In this document: piece after piece, positions 8,011-17,979 of the stretch | Position numbering within the stretch: the stretch's first letter is position 1 | How the letters are laid out: each line of letters begins with the position of its first letter | NCBI GenBank assembly: GCA_965279165.1 | Contig: OZ257140.1 | Coordinates: forward strand, 2,232,001 to 2,296,000 | Direction: 5' to 3' | Source: JBAYIE01 sp965279165 | GTDB taxonomy: Bacteria; Bacteroidota; Bacteroidia; UKL13-3 | Length of the DNA stretch: 64,000 nt | Program-made: the position numbers and the translations under genes | Notes under the pieces: generated by a model | The model's input: only the letters and a program-made list of their open reading frames with translations | Told to the model about the DNA's origin: nothing | The model's database searches: none

Positions 8011-10062
8011 TTAATATGACAATAGTTTACCAATTGCCGCAGCAACTTTCTCTGCATTCGGCAACATCTCTGCTTCCAATCCCATATTAAGTGGCACAGC
8101 CGGAATATTTTTTGATCCGATAGTTGCAACCGGAGCGTCTAAATTTTGAAAACATTGTTGCGCAATTCTTCCTGCGAGCGATTCAGCAAATGAATTTAAA
8201 ATTGCCTCTTCTGTTACAATCAAACATTTACCATGGCGTTTAACCGCTTGCATAATACCTTCTTCATCGAGTGGTTGTAAAGTTCGTAAGTCTACAACTT
8301 CCACTCTACCTTCAAATTGTTTGGCAGCTGCAAGACTCCAGTACACACCCATTCCCCAAGTAATAATGGTACAACTTTCGCCATTTACCATTGCATCTTC
8401 ACTTGCATGCAATACAATATTTAATTTACCAAAAGGTAAAATATAATCTTCATCCGGCTCAACACATCTTGCTAATTCGGTACCCGGATTTTTACTCCAG
8501 TACAATCCTTTATGTTCTAACATAATTACCGGATTGCCATCGTAGTATGCTGCTTTCATAAGTCCTTTGATGTCGGCAGCATTACTTGGGTACGCAATTT
8601 TAATACCTTTTAAAGTTAGTAGTGTTGATTCTATACTTCCACTATGGTATGGTCCGCCTCCACCATAAGCACCAATTGGAATACGAATAATACAACTCAC
8701 CGGATATTTTCCCATGGTGAGATACGACGACTTGGTAATTTCACAAACCAATTGATTTACTCCCGTCCAAACATAATCCGCAAATTGGATTTCAACGATT
8801 GGTTTCACACCAACAGCACTCATTCCAACGGTTGACCCAACAATATATGCCTCTTGAATTGGGGTATTAAATACCCGGTTGTTTCCATATTTTACAGCAA
8901 GTGTAGCTGCCTCACGAAATACTCCTCCCAATCGTGCACCAACATCTTGTCCGTAAAAAATACATTCCGGATGCTTGGCCATTAATTCATCAACCGCATG
9001 CAAAGCTGCATCTACCATCACACTTGGCTCTTTGCCTTCGGGGTTGCGAATTCCTACTTCAACGGTTGCGCCGCTTGGTGCATAAATAAAATCTTCTACA
9101 GTTGCCGGATCCGGATCAGGTGAATCAACTACTTGTTTAAATTGTTGTGCTACCCTATTGGCAGCATCAGTTTCAATATCGTTTAGGTCTTTTTCGGCAA
9201 TTCCAATTTCGAGAAGTAACTGTTTTAATTTTGGACCAGGATCATCTTTGTAATGGTTGGTTAAATCATCTTCGCTGCGATACCATTCTTTTCTAACACC
9301 GGATGTATGATGTCCAAGCAAAGGTACTTTTGCATGTACCAAGATTGGTTTTCTTTTCTTTCGTACATATTCGATAGCATCTTCCATTCCTTCGTATGAT
9401 TTTACAAAATCGCTACCATCCAATTGTACACGTTTTAATCCTTTAAATCCGGCTGCATATTCGTAGGCATCCATAGCCCTCATTTCATCTCCACTGGCGC
9501 TGATTCCCCAATTGTTATCTTGAACCAAATATATAATGGGTAACTCTTTTAGCACTGCCATTTGAAATGCTTCCGCTACTTCTCCTTCTGTAACCGATCC
9601 ATCGCCAAATGAACATAGCACGACAGGATATTCGTTTTTAACAGATAATCCTTGGCTTTCTTTGTAAGCAACACCATGCGCCATACCGGTTGTAGGAATC
9701 GCCTGCATACCCGTAGCGCTGCTTTGGTGTGGTATTTTTGGAAATTCTTCTCTATTTAAACTTGGATGGGCATAGTATGTTCTTCCTCCCGAGAAAGGGT
9801 CTTCTGCTTTTCCAAGTAATTGCAGCATTAATTCGTATGGACTTAATCCCATACCTAGCAGCATACTTTCATCGCGGTAATACGGCGAACAAAAGTCGTA
9901 AGGCTTTAGCTGCATGCCGGTTGCCAACTGTATGGCTTCATGTCCGCGGGAAGTTGAATGTACATATTTACAAATAGGACGATTTGCTTCATAAGTTTCA
10001 GCCATTGCCTTGGCTGTACACATTAGCGTATAAGCTTCTAATAAAATATCTTTTTTAACCAT
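8011..10062 (-). CDS. 2-oxo acid dehydrogenase E1, alpha and beta fused
   Basis: Thiamine-diphosphate-dependent E1 component, 683 residues, that decarboxylates a 2-oxo acid and acylates the lipoyl group of E2. The N-terminal half (about 1-330) is the alpha chain: the ThDP motif begins GDGSVTEGE at 153 and closes with NN at 183-184. The C-terminal half (about 340-683) is the beta chain, with YGQDVGARLGGVFREA and the EIQFADYVW segment. A short proline-rich linker near 310-335 joins them. Fused E1 of this kind is common in Bacteroidota and is usually annotated for branched-chain 2-oxo acids; the sequence alone does not settle pyruvate versus branched-chain substrate. No E2 is nearby. An E3 (lpdA) lies 40 kb away. 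Confidence 0.93.
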   Translation of the reverse strand: MVKKDILLEAYTLMCTAKAMAETYEANRPICKYVHSTSRGHEAIQLATGMQLKPYDFCSPYYRDESMLLGMGLSPYELMLQLLGKAEDPFSGGRTYYAHPSLNREEFPKIPHQSSATGMQAIPTTGMAHGVAYKESQGLSVKNEYPVVLCSFGDGSVTEGEVAEAFQMAVLKELPIIYLVQDNNWGISASGDEMRAMDAYEYAAGFKGLKRVQLDGSDFVKSYEGMEDAIEYVRKKRKPILVHAKVPLLGHHTSGVRKEWYRSEDDLTNHYKDDPGPKLKQLLLEIGIAEKDLNDIETDAANRVAQQFKQVVDSPDPDPATVEDFIYAPSGATVEVGIRNPEGKEPSVMVDAALHAVDELMAKHPECIFYGQDVGARLGGVFREAATLAVKYGNNRVFNTPIQEAYIVGSTVGMSAVGVKPIVEIQFADYVWTGVNQLVCEITKSSYLTMGKYPVSCIIRIPIGAYGGGGPYHSGSIESTLLTLKGIKIAYPSNAADIKGLMKAAYYDGNPVIMLEHKGLYWSKNPGTELARCVEPDEDYILPFGKLNIVLHASEDAMVNGESCTIITWGMGVYWSLAAAKQFEGRVEVVDLRTLQPLDEEGIMQAVKRHGKCLIVTEEAILNSFAESLAGRIAQQCFQNLDAPVATIGSKNIPAVPLNMGLEAEMLPNAEKVAAAIGKLLSY

Positions 10063-10217
10063 TTTAAGAAAGCAAGTTTAAGGATAAGCGTTGGAAAATA
10101 AAACTTTCATTTCAATGGATAGTTTGGTTAAGATTTTATAATCCTTTGAAAGATAGGAATATCTTTGAATTTATTGATACCATTAAGGTCATAAAGATAT
10201 CGTAATATTGATTTTCT

Positions 10218-10225
10218 TATTTTTG
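10218..10225 (+). promoter_or_regulatory. -7 element upstream of the universal stress gene
   Basis: TATTTTTG matches TAnnTTTG and lies 17 bp before the ATG at 10243. No TTG at the expected spacing is visible. Confidence 0.4.
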
Positions 10226-10242
10226 TAACAAAGAAATTTACA

Positions 10243-11121
10243 ATGAATCAAGCAAAGGGTAATATGTCTTCACCATTTCAAAAAATAGCCGTTGCGGTAG
10301 CATTTTCGCCAAGGATTGAAGCAATTCTTTCAGAATCGAAAAGGTTGCAACAGCTGTTTTCAGCTGAAATGTATTTTATACATGTTGGCAAAAAGAACCT
10401 GCAAGAAGAGCAATATTTAAAACATTTATTGCATCGATTTGGATTGGAGCAGGGTCCTAACACACTTATTTGGGAAGAAGGAGATCCGGTAGAAAAGATA
10501 TTGGAGGTTTGCAAGCAATTTGATATTGATTTATTGGTAGCAGGAGCACTGGAAAAGGAATCCCTCGTGAAGTATTTTATGGGATCGGTTGCGCGAATGT
10601 TATGTCGAAAAGCAATATGTTCAATTTTGATGTTAAAAGAGCCCGACATTCATTCAAAACCTATACGGAAAATTGTGGTAGAAGGAAGTGATAATCCCAA
10701 AACAGCAAATACGATTGAAACAGCTATTCAAATAGCAAAATTGTGTAATTCGGAAATTGTGAGTGTAGTTCAGGAGGAAGATGCATCTAAGCTGGCATTG
10801 ATTCGTTCTTCAGAATTCAGCGACAATGAAATGATTGAACATAAAGAGAAAATTACATCGGATGAAGATATTCGATTGGAAAATATTTTAAAGTGTACCG
10901 ATTGTGGTGATGTAAAATTGGTTACAGAACGCCTCGAAGGAAAGCCGGGATTTATGATTAGTAAATTTGCCAGGGAGAACGAAGCAGATTTATTGATGTT
11001 AAATTCGCCCGATACAAAATTGGGATTTATTGATAGGGTGTTTCCGCATGATATTGAGTATGCACTTGCAGATCTACCTTGTGATCTGTTAATTATTCAT
11101 TCTAAATCCGATGAACAATAA
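10243..11121 (+). CDS. tandem universal stress protein (UspA-like)
   Basis: Cytosolic protein of 292 residues made of two UspA-like halves. The first (about 12-140) ends in a nucleotide-loop-like stretch, KYFMGSVARMLCRKAICSILML, close to the ATP-binding G-x(9)-G-S/T pattern. The second (about 145-290) is more diverged and ends DRVFPHDIEYALADLPCDLLII. Such proteins respond to stress and growth arrest. It sits 21 bp before a cation/proton antiporter. Usp domains often accompany or are fused to antiporters of this class, so it may regulate transport in response to nucleotide (inference). An internal ATG at residue 8 is an alternative start. Confidence 0.88.
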   Translation: MNQAKGNMSSPFQKIAVAVAFSPRIEAILSESKRLQQLFSAEMYFIHVGKKNLQEEQYLKHLLHRFGLEQGPNTLIWEEGDPVEKILEVCKQFDIDLLVAGALEKESLVKYFMGSVARMLCRKAICSILMLKEPDIHSKPIRKIVVEGSDNPKTANTIETAIQIAKLCNSEIVSVVQEEDASKLALIRSSEFSDNEMIEHKEKITSDEDIRLENILKCTDCGDVKLVTERLEGKPGFMISKFARENEADLLMLNSPDTKLGFIDRVFPHDIEYALADLPCDLLIIHSKSDEQ

Positions 11122-11142
11122 ACTTAGGTCACCATTGACATT

Positions 11143-12456
11143 ATGAAGCATAACGAGGTTATTAATTTGTTGGTTGCACTTGGCGTGATGTTGCTTGCCG
11201 GAAGGGTAATGGGCGAATTTTTTCGAAAATTACGTATGCCTTTGGTTGTTGGTGAAATTTTAGCTGGGATAATATTGGGACCAAGTTTAATTGGAAAGTA
11301 TTTTCCTGCTTTACACGATACTGTATTTACTACGAAAGGAAACGTTGGAATGGTTTTGAATGGGATAGGAACCATTTCAGTTATCATGTTATTGTTTGTT
11401 GCCGGTATGGAAGTTGAGTTGTCAATTATCCGACAGCAGGGTAAAGTGGCATTTAAAACCAGTTTTGTTGGTTTAATTATTCCTTTGATGCTGGGATTTG
11501 TAGCCGGGTATTATTTTTATGATTATTTGGGTGGAAGAAATAACCAATCGGCCATAGTATTTGCATTGTTTGTTGGAACGGCTATGGCGATTACTGCATT
11601 GCCTGTGATTGCTAGAACATTGATGGATTTGAATCTTTTTAAAACTAAAATCGGGATGATTATTATTGCAGCAGCCATGTTTGATGACCTAACCGGTTGG
11701 ATGTTGTTTAGTGTGATTTTGGGTATGCTGAATAAGGGAACCGATCCATATTCCATTTTTTATACCATCGGTTTTACCATCGCTTTTGCGGTTTTTATGT
11801 TAACTGCCGGAAGGATGTTTATTAACAAATCATTGCCATGGGCACAAAAGAATTTATCGTGGCCGGGAGGGATACTTGCCTTTTCGCTGGGACTTGCTTT
11901 TTTAGGAGCGGCATTTACCGAACAGATAGGGATTCATGCAATTTTTGGAGCATTTATTGTTGGTATTGCTGTTGGAGATTCGGTCCATCTCAACGAAAAA
12001 ACGAGGGATATTATCCAACAATTCGTAACCAATATTTTTGCTCCGATATTTTTTGTTTCGATTGGGTTTAAAGTTGACTTTATTCAAAATTTTGATTTGT
12101 CTATTTCAATAATTGTATTGATACTAGCAATAGTATGTAAGCTTTTAGGTTCAGGTTTAGGTGCTTTGTGGGGAAGACTTACTTTGAAAGAATCATTGGC
12201 AGTTGGTTTTGGCATGAATGCAAGAGGTGCGATGGAAATTGTTTTGGGTTTATTGGCATTACAAGCCGGTTTGATTACAGAACAATTATTTGTTGCCTTA
12301 GTAGTTATGGCAATTTTAACCAGTATTATGGCAGGTCCAATGCTGCAATATTTTATTACAGGTGAAATGAAAGTAAACGTTAAAATCAGCGATATTATTC
12401 CTTTGAAACCAACGGAAAAAAAGGAACAAGAAGTTAGTAATTCGAAATTTGATTAA
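11143..12456 (+). CDS. cation:proton antiporter (CPA2 type)
   Basis: Inner-membrane antiporter of 437 residues with about 12-13 hydrophobic helices. The opening segment has PLVVGEILAGIILGPSLIG, a hallmark of the Kef/NhaP-like CPA2 family. The ion-binding region contains MFDDLTGWMLF near residue 182, with adjacent Asp residues. It ends in a short charged cytosolic tail (about 405-437) and lacks the TrkA-N domain of full KefB/C, so it is a short form. It probably exchanges Na+ or K+ for H+. Regulation by the upstream stress protein is plausible because the genes form one unit. Confidence 0.92.
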   Translation: MKHNEVINLLVALGVMLLAGRVMGEFFRKLRMPLVVGEILAGIILGPSLIGKYFPALHDTVFTTKGNVGMVLNGIGTISVIMLLFVAGMEVELSIIRQQGKVAFKTSFVGLIIPLMLGFVAGYYFYDYLGGRNNQSAIVFALFVGTAMAITALPVIARTLMDLNLFKTKIGMIIIAAAMFDDLTGWMLFSVILGMLNKGTDPYSIFYTIGFTIAFAVFMLTAGRMFINKSLPWAQKNLSWPGGILAFSLGLAFLGAAFTEQIGIHAIFGAFIVGIAVGDSVHLNEKTRDIIQQFVTNIFAPIFFVSIGFKVDFIQNFDLSISIIVLILAIVCKLLGSGLGALWGRLTLKESLAVGFGMNARGAMEIVLGLLALQAGLITEQLFVALVVMAILTSIMAGPMLQYFITGEMKVNVKISDIIPLKPTEKKEQEVSNSKFD

Positions 12457-12986
12457 ATAATTAGTCGACCCTCAAAATGTGATGAAAGTTAGATTTAGCA
12501 ATATTTTCGTTACAAATTTGCATCAAATTATTTGCAAGGTTACAGTTCAAAAATTTAATGATCTTGCAATTTCAGTTGATCAATTTATTATATCTATTAT
12601 CAGCGACAAAGGTTGAATCTTCATTTTATCTAAAAAGTTTTTCGGAGCTGGTGGCCTTCTATTTTTATGCGTAGCATTTGAGAATTGCAAATTTGGGCTG
12701 GGACTTGTAAGTAACCCACGAGCTTGCGATGGCCTGGTGCCAAGGGCGGCTTGGGTTGCGTGGGATGAGCGATTCGTAAAATGCAGCATAAAAATAGGAA
12801 GCCTTGATTTTTTTGTCCCGTTTTTATACGGGATGCTGGCTTGGAGCGCAAAGCTCCAAAATCTCAATAAAACAGTTAATCTGATATTGAAATTACATAT
12901 TTCTTTTAAAAGGACTTTTTAAGGGCCGACTATTTAACGGTAAAAACATGTGGTGTTTAAAAGTTTCTATAGTTCAATTGCTCCTT
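12457..12986. other. 530-bp intergenic region with a folded element
   Basis: This gap between convergent genes has no credible coding frame. The first 190 bases are AT-rich and unremarkable. From about 12656 to 12799 lies a GC-richer imperfect inverted repeat, listed separately. After it come a tcccgt/acggga hairpin near 12818-12835 and a ttggagc/gctccaa hairpin near 12840-12858. Short open frames here follow the hairpins and show no protein-like character. Confidence 0.5.
12656..12799. repeat. MITE-like imperfect inverted repeat
   Basis: The left end cttctatttttatgc (12656-12670) is mirrored by gcataaaaataggaag (12784-12799). Pairing continues inward through a GCATTT/AAATGC block and GAAT-type bases, giving about 30 paired positions. 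The interior contains a ccaag/cttgg hairpin and is clearly richer in GC than the flanks. No transposase is present. It could be a small non-autonomous element or a structured RNA. Confidence 0.5.
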
Positions 12987-15122
12987 TCACCTAATCAATT
13001 GTAAATTTCCGTTTGAGGTAAAATGCGTCAAAACTTTATTTATATATCCTGAATAGTTTGCTTGATAAAAGTATATATCACTTGGAGCAAAATTGTTTTT
13101 ATCCGTTTTTCCGTTCCAACCGGTTTGCAGGTTATTCGTTTCAAAAACAATCTGGCCCCAACGATTGAATATAGTTAATTGAAAATCTACAACACTGTTG
13201 CCTATTGGTAAATAAGTATCGTTTAAGCCGTCATCGTTTGGCGTAAATGCATTTGGGAAAAATAACTCTACCGGACAAATTCTTTTAACAATGGTGCCAT
13301 CACTTCCATCACAACCCCTGAAGTCTTTTACTATCACAAAGTAATTTCCCAAATCACCAACAATGATCCATTGGCTGGTATCGTTACCCGGGGTCCATTT
13401 GTATTGGTTAAATCCGGGACCTGCATCCAGCTTTACCAATTCTTTATCCCGGTCGCAAATAAAATATTCTTCTCCAAGTAGGGTCCAAACTTGAGGATAT
13501 ATTTCGATTCGTATTTCATCCTCAGAAATACAGCTACCATTACTAACCTGTACGGATATGATCCCGGCTTTATTAGCAATGAGAGTGGAAGTGGTATCTC
13601 CTGTCGACCACAAATATTTTTCACCAATACCGGGTGAAAGTGTTAATGTAGTTCCAAAACAAATGGATGTGTCGGAACCTAAATGGATGTCGGGTTTTAA
13701 ACCAATAGAAATTTCACGTGATATCGAATAATTTAATCCACATAAACTCCAGTTAAAAGAAACATAGTATTTACCCGGATTTTTAAATATGTGGTTTGTT
13801 TTATAACGATTATATTCCTTGGTTGAATCGCCAAAATCCCACCAAAAATTATCGGAAGTCAAACTATCGTTTAAAATATCGAAAGAAGTTGATTCACCAA
13901 AACAAAAATTTTCAATCGATAGCAAAGGTTCTTCAAAACTATACGGCTGGGTGATGGTTCTATCCATTATCATGTTAGGAAAGCGATCGGTTAAATAACA
14001 TGGGTCGTTAAAACATTGGTTGCCCGGACTAAGGTTAAATACCCTTTCTTGGTAATTACATAATTCTCCTTTAACCGAAGGAGCGTGAATTACATCAATA
14101 TATCGAGATGGGGAGTAGCCATTTCCAATCAATTCCTGTTTGCTGATATAGATTTTATCATCCGGTGCTAGTTTCATTCGGTACATGGGATAATTTCCTT
14201 TGATTATTGGTGTACCGGGAAGTACATCTTCGGTGGCATTTGTAGAAGCAATATCGTATTGAACAATATTTTTATCGCTTCCACCTGCATTCGAAATCAC
14301 ATACAAGAATCGGGCGGTAGCATCATACGCAATATCATATAGAAAAAAAGGAGATGAGATTTCTCGTTTTAAGGTTACTGTTCCGCATTTCTTATCAAAA
14401 TTGTACAGTAAAATAAATTTATTTAAGGGCGAAGCAGAATTGTTCTCCATCACCGCAAACTGTGTTCCATCAATCGTAGTTACAATTTCTGAATAAAAAT
14501 TACTTGCATCCGGCCAAATATAATTTTCATTAAGAGATGAAATTACCGGTGTGGTTTCGATGGTGTCTTTGGTAATGCGATAAGTATAAAATTGCTTGGT
14601 GCTATTTACGTGGGTAATCAACCAATATCCTGCATTATAAGTTTGTTTAACAACTGCAAACCGATTGTCTATTCCCGCAAAAAGTAGTTGGTTAACATAA
14701 ACCAGATCGCCTAAGCCATTTTTTAAACGCATATTTACTTTGGCCTGAAACAAAGTATTGCCATAGGCATATAGTAAATAATATGCCATACTGTCTCCCG
14801 GATCCGGAACAATCAAGAGGTTTTGAGAATAAGTATTGCCGGATAATGGCAGCGACATTTCGCCATGCAAACGGTTAAATACTTTTTGACCATTGGTATA
14901 AAACAATGGTGCGCCGGTTTTTTTATCCGAAATACAAGAAGTGGAAGTAATGTAACGATTAGATGCATGTGCAGGGGTATTCAAAGGTTTGGCAGTTCCA
15001 TTGGCAAATGAAATGCCCAACGCTTTGCCAAAATACCAGGTAGCATTTTCTTTCTGGGCAACAACTTGTAAAGCAGTAGCAAATATTAGAAGAAAGAAAA
15101 TATACTTAAGCAATTTCATCAT
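12987..15122 (-). CDS. T9SS type B substrate with PKD and gliding-type C-terminus
   Basis: Secreted protein of 711 residues. Signal peptide (1-22); a large N-terminal region (about 25-400) of beta-propeller-like strands that open with WYFGKALGISFANG; a PKD-like domain near 425-475 (FWWDFGDSTKEYN); an Ig-like segment with LSPGIGEKYLWSTGDT; and a C-terminal gliding-associated CHU_C domain from about 615 (PNAFTPNDDGLND, then NRWGQIVFET). That C-terminus is the type B T9SS signal, so the protein is exported to the cell surface. No enzymatic motif is seen. It lies 62 bp before the next T9SS substrate in the direction of reading, on the same strand. Adhesion or surface structure is the likely role. 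Confidence 0.9.
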   Translation of the reverse strand: MMKLLKYIFFLLIFATALQVVAQKENATWYFGKALGISFANGTAKPLNTPAHASNRYITSTSCISDKKTGAPLFYTNGQKVFNRLHGEMSLPLSGNTYSQNLLIVPDPGDSMAYYLLYAYGNTLFQAKVNMRLKNGLGDLVYVNQLLFAGIDNRFAVVKQTYNAGYWLITHVNSTKQFYTYRITKDTIETTPVISSLNENYIWPDASNFYSEIVTTIDGTQFAVMENNSASPLNKFILLYNFDKKCGTVTLKREISSPFFLYDIAYDATARFLYVISNAGGSDKNIVQYDIASTNATEDVLPGTPIIKGNYPMYRMKLAPDDKIYISKQELIGNGYSPSRYIDVIHAPSVKGELCNYQERVFNLSPGNQCFNDPCYLTDRFPNMIMDRTITQPYSFEEPLLSIENFCFGESTSFDILNDSLTSDNFWWDFGDSTKEYNRYKTNHIFKNPGKYYVSFNWSLCGLNYSISREISIGLKPDIHLGSDTSICFGTTLTLSPGIGEKYLWSTGDTTSTLIANKAGIISVQVSNGSCISEDEIRIEIYPQVWTLLGEEYFICDRDKELVKLDAGPGFNQYKWTPGNDTSQWIIVGDLGNYFVIVKDFRGCDGSDGTIVKRICPVELFFPNAFTPNDDGLNDTYLPIGNSVVDFQLTIFNRWGQIVFETNNLQTGWNGKTDKNNFAPSDIYFYQANYSGYINKVLTHFTSNGNLQLIR

Positions 15123-15184
15123 AATAGCAGACAGTGAAAACTTATTTTCCGTTGCAAGCTAAAGAAGCAAATACAATTTTTATG

Positions 15185-16555
15185 TCAGTTTATGGTATGA
15201 TTTATGGTAACGATCTTTTTGAAAAAACCTGTTTCTGACTTCCCAAGAAGTATATAGTTTCCCGACGGAATTGAAGTAACGATAATCGAATGGGTAAGTT
15301 TTTGGGAAAGCACAATTCTACCAAACATATCCATCAAATAAATTTCTTTGATTTTTAACGATTCTTCGGCTAAAATATTTAGTGCATCTGAAACAGGATT
15401 CGGGTATACCATCATGCTTGATTCAGGAATTTCAGCTGTTTTGGTGAACGTTTCTGTTTTAGCAATGCGTGTGAAGGTATTTTGATTAATCGATGTAAAA
15501 TCACCGCCAACATATATCGAATTAGCAGCATAAATACATCTTACCATGGCTGATGGATTTTGTCCGGATATCCATTTAGTTCCTGTCCATTTTGCAAGAT
15601 TTGAATATTTATTTATTGTATCTGTGATAAAGGAACCGCCAACCACAAGCGCATCCTGATCACATGCCAGAGTATATACAGAGCCTTTCAAACCTTGATC
15701 AACACTGAGCCAATTTGCGCCATCCCATTTTGCTAAAAATGCTGCACTATATCCACCTGAGGTATCAAAAACTCCTCCGGCATAAAGTTGGTTATTACAA
15801 ATGGTAAGCGTGGTAACTTCATCATTCATGCCGTTACCAACTTTTTTCCATGTTGAACCGTCCCACCTGGCAATATTGTTTACGCTCGTATCGCCTGCAA
15901 GCGAAAATCCTCCTCCGACATATAATGTATCGTTAAAAACTACCATACAATTTACACCCGAATTGCCGGTTAATCCACCGGATACTGCTTCCCATTTGGT
16001 GCCATTCCATCGGGCAATATTTTTCATAAAATCCTGTTTGTCGTTGCCATAATCGAATATCCCTGCAGCATATATCTGATTTTTATAAGATACAATTGCA
16101 TTTACGGTAGCTGCCACCGAATGTTGGCCACTTTTAAAAAATCCCCTTTGGTATCCTTTAAATTCAGTTCCATCCCACTCTGCAAAACAGTTCAATTGCG
16201 AATCGTTGGCATACGCAAATTCACCCCCAACAAATATTTTTCCATCAATTTTGGTGATGGTTCTTACCGGATTATCGAGACCCGGTCCTAAAGCATTCCA
16301 TTGGTTATTTGTCCATAACGAAATGAAGCGCATATCCTGTAATCCGGTTCGGGTAAACCGTCCACCCGCATAAACCGAATCTCCGTTCTGGGTGCTTAAC
16401 AACGTCATCACCGAGTTGTTAAAGCCATTGCCAAGTGGCGACCAGGTTTGTGCATGAACAAAAGTCAATGGAAACAGGAAAAAGGCAAACCGAATAGATG
16501 TGTGAAAGTGGAAATTAGTCTTGAAAGAAATATTTCGTAAAGATAATTTGAACAT
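15185..16555 (-). CDS. T9SS type A secreted repeat protein
   Basis: Secreted protein of 456 residues. The signal peptide is unusually long (about 1-36), because the first ATG is followed by a basic stretch before the hydrophobic core. The body (about 37-370) is made of roughly 45-50 residue repeats of the form IARWDGSTWKKVGNGMNDEV ... LYVGGxF, a WDG/GG beta-propeller-like pattern. A type A T9SS sorting domain follows from about 380 (MVYPNPVSDALNIL), ending in basic residues. It is likely a surface-exposed or released propeller of unknown ligand. It is the upstream partner of the type B substrate at 12987-15122 and probably shares its transcript. Confidence 0.87.
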   Translation of the reverse strand: MFKLSLRNISFKTNFHFHTSIRFAFFLFPLTFVHAQTWSPLGNGFNNSVMTLLSTQNGDSVYAGGRFTRTGLQDMRFISLWTNNQWNALGPGLDNPVRTITKIDGKIFVGGEFAYANDSQLNCFAEWDGTEFKGYQRGFFKSGQHSVAATVNAIVSYKNQIYAAGIFDYGNDKQDFMKNIARWNGTKWEAVSGGLTGNSGVNCMVVFNDTLYVGGGFSLAGDTSVNNIARWDGSTWKKVGNGMNDEVTTLTICNNQLYAGGVFDTSGGYSAAFLAKWDGANWLSVDQGLKGSVYTLACDQDALVVGGSFITDTINKYSNLAKWTGTKWISGQNPSAMVRCIYAANSIYVGGDFTSINQNTFTRIAKTETFTKTAEIPESSMMVYPNPVSDALNILAEESLKIKEIYLMDMFGRIVLSQKLTHSIIVTSIPSGNYILLGKSETGFFKKIVTINHTIN

Positions 16556-16767
16556 GCAATGGAAGGGATTTAAGTGATAATAAGGGGCAAGAAATAATAT
16601 TCTATTTTAAAATAAGCGTTCAAGGTAATACCGTTTATCAAAATAAGGAATAGGAAAGAGCTAATTTATGTCATATTGTATTGATATTCAATATTTATAT
16701 ATAAATTGCTGAAAGAAATCAGGATGCAACGGATTGGAATAATTTATTCTCTTATATAAAACGTTTT

Positions 16768-17124
16768 ATGATGAAAAATTTAAAATACATTTTAATGGTA
16801 GGTTTGGTAACCACCTTATTTCTTAGCAGCTGTAACAAAGATTGCCATAAACCGGATAAGCCAAAACCAAAACCAACCAATTCTACCAATGCAATTATCA
16901 CCGGATATGATTACCGCAAATGTTCATGTTGCGGTGGGATGATGATTACTTTCAGTGAAGATCCGGTACCTTATTCGGCAACATTTGTAAAGGTAAGTGA
17001 ACTGCCAGCTAACACAGGAATTGGAGAAAATTCTGAATTTCCGATTTATGTAAAAGTACAATACACCAAAGTTAGCGATGATTGTGGTGGTGCAGTGAAA
17101 ATTACTGCCTTAGAGAGAAGGTAA
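16768..17124 (+). CDS. small lipoprotein with Cys cluster
   Basis: Predicted lipoprotein of 118 residues. Signal peptide with lipobox LFLSSC, lipidated Cys at position 22. It is followed by a Lys/Pro-rich linker (about 28-38) and a compact domain opening with GYDYRKCSCCGGMMI (C52, C54, C55). That Cys cluster and a later Cys in DDCGG could bind a metal or form disulfides. I do not recognise the family. Two Met codons begin the frame; either start keeps the lipobox. It stands alone, with no clear operon partner. Confidence 0.72.
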   Translation: MMKNLKYILMVGLVTTLFLSSCNKDCHKPDKPKPKPTNSTNAIITGYDYRKCSCCGGMMITFSEDPVPYSATFVKVSELPANTGIGENSEFPIYVKVQYTKVSDDCGGAVKITALERR

Positions 17125-17265
17125 GTTAATAATAGTGGCAGAAAAATATACAGGAAAACGACTTAAGTTCTTTTTCTTTCTGTTACTCTTTCTGTTTTTA
17201 GAGGGAGCGAAAGAATTGTCGTTTTTTACTTTATCTAAATTCGAAAGCATATGCCAATACTTTTA

Positions 17266-17979
17266 TTAATAGATTCCCCATACTTCACCGTTGGATAAAT
17301 AAAAGCCAATCAATTTTTTTTCTTGTGTATAATATATTCCTGCCGGTATAATTTGGTTCTTTGGGAGTTTGGCTGTGTCATTAAATATTGAATGCACATT
17401 ATAAAAGGTCAAATTATTCAAAGAAATTGAATCTAATATCTTCCATTTATTAATCATTGGTCCCCCGTATGGCAATTGAAATTCAATTTCAATATTTGGA
17501 GTAGTTATAAAAATTGAAACTTTATCAAAGCCATTTTGAAATCTGCCTATTTTTAAAGAATCTTCATTGTCTTTTATGACAAAACTTTCGCGTTTATAAA
17601 AAAAGTTGAGTGGGATTTTACTGCTGTAATATTTAAAATATTGCGATTCTATTGTTGCGTAATCATAGCAACTGTATGTATAATGGTCAAAGCATTCACT
17701 TGGGGTTGTATATTGATTGTATAGTAAAGGTTGTTTTGAATAGTTATTTGAAATTTCGCGTAACATATATGTTGTTGTAAAACCAGAAGTGTTTTTGAAG
17801 TTGATACTTGGATTAGAATCTATAAAATTTAGGGAAGCCTCTTTAAGAAAATAATTACCAAGATTTTTTCCATCACATTCTCGAATAGGGCTACCAGGTT
17901 GTTCGCAATTTGATCCACCACCACAGGATAGAGTGAAAAGAATAGCCAGATTAAAAAATAGTGCAATAATTTTATTCAT
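17266..17979 (-). CDS. putative lipoprotein, second of a pair
   Basis: Predicted lipoprotein of 237 residues with lipobox ending LFTLSC (C19) and a Gly-rich linker GGGSN. The rest is a beta-rich domain without recognised motifs. Its end, IYYTQEKKLIGFYLSNGEVWGIY, resembles the end of the neighbouring 229-residue lipoprotein (SEVYYIFNLVQGKFASLY ... ENVIWNINYE), so the two are probably distant paralogues. The start overlaps the stop of that gene by 8 bp, so they are translated from one message. Function unknown. Confidence 0.72.
   Translation of the reverse strand: MNKIIALFFNLAILFTLSCGGGSNCEQPGSPIRECDGKNLGNYFLKEASLNFIDSNPSINFKNTSGFTTTYMLREISNNYSKQPLLYNQYTTPSECFDHYTYSCYDYATIESQYFKYYSSKIPLNFFYKRESFVIKDNEDSLKIGRFQNGFDKVSIFITTPNIEIEFQLPYGGPMINKWKILDSISLNNLTFYNVHSIFNDTAKLPKNQIIPAGIYYTQEKKLIGFYLSNGEVWGIY

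Noticed and set aside
8011..10062. Frameshift joining two genes
   Set aside because: The alpha and beta parts are in one uninterrupted frame with a natural linker, and fused E1 is known in Bacteroidota.
12580..12922. Small open frames on both strands
   Set aside because: They run through the hairpins of a folded element and have biased, low-information sequences; nothing suggests translation.
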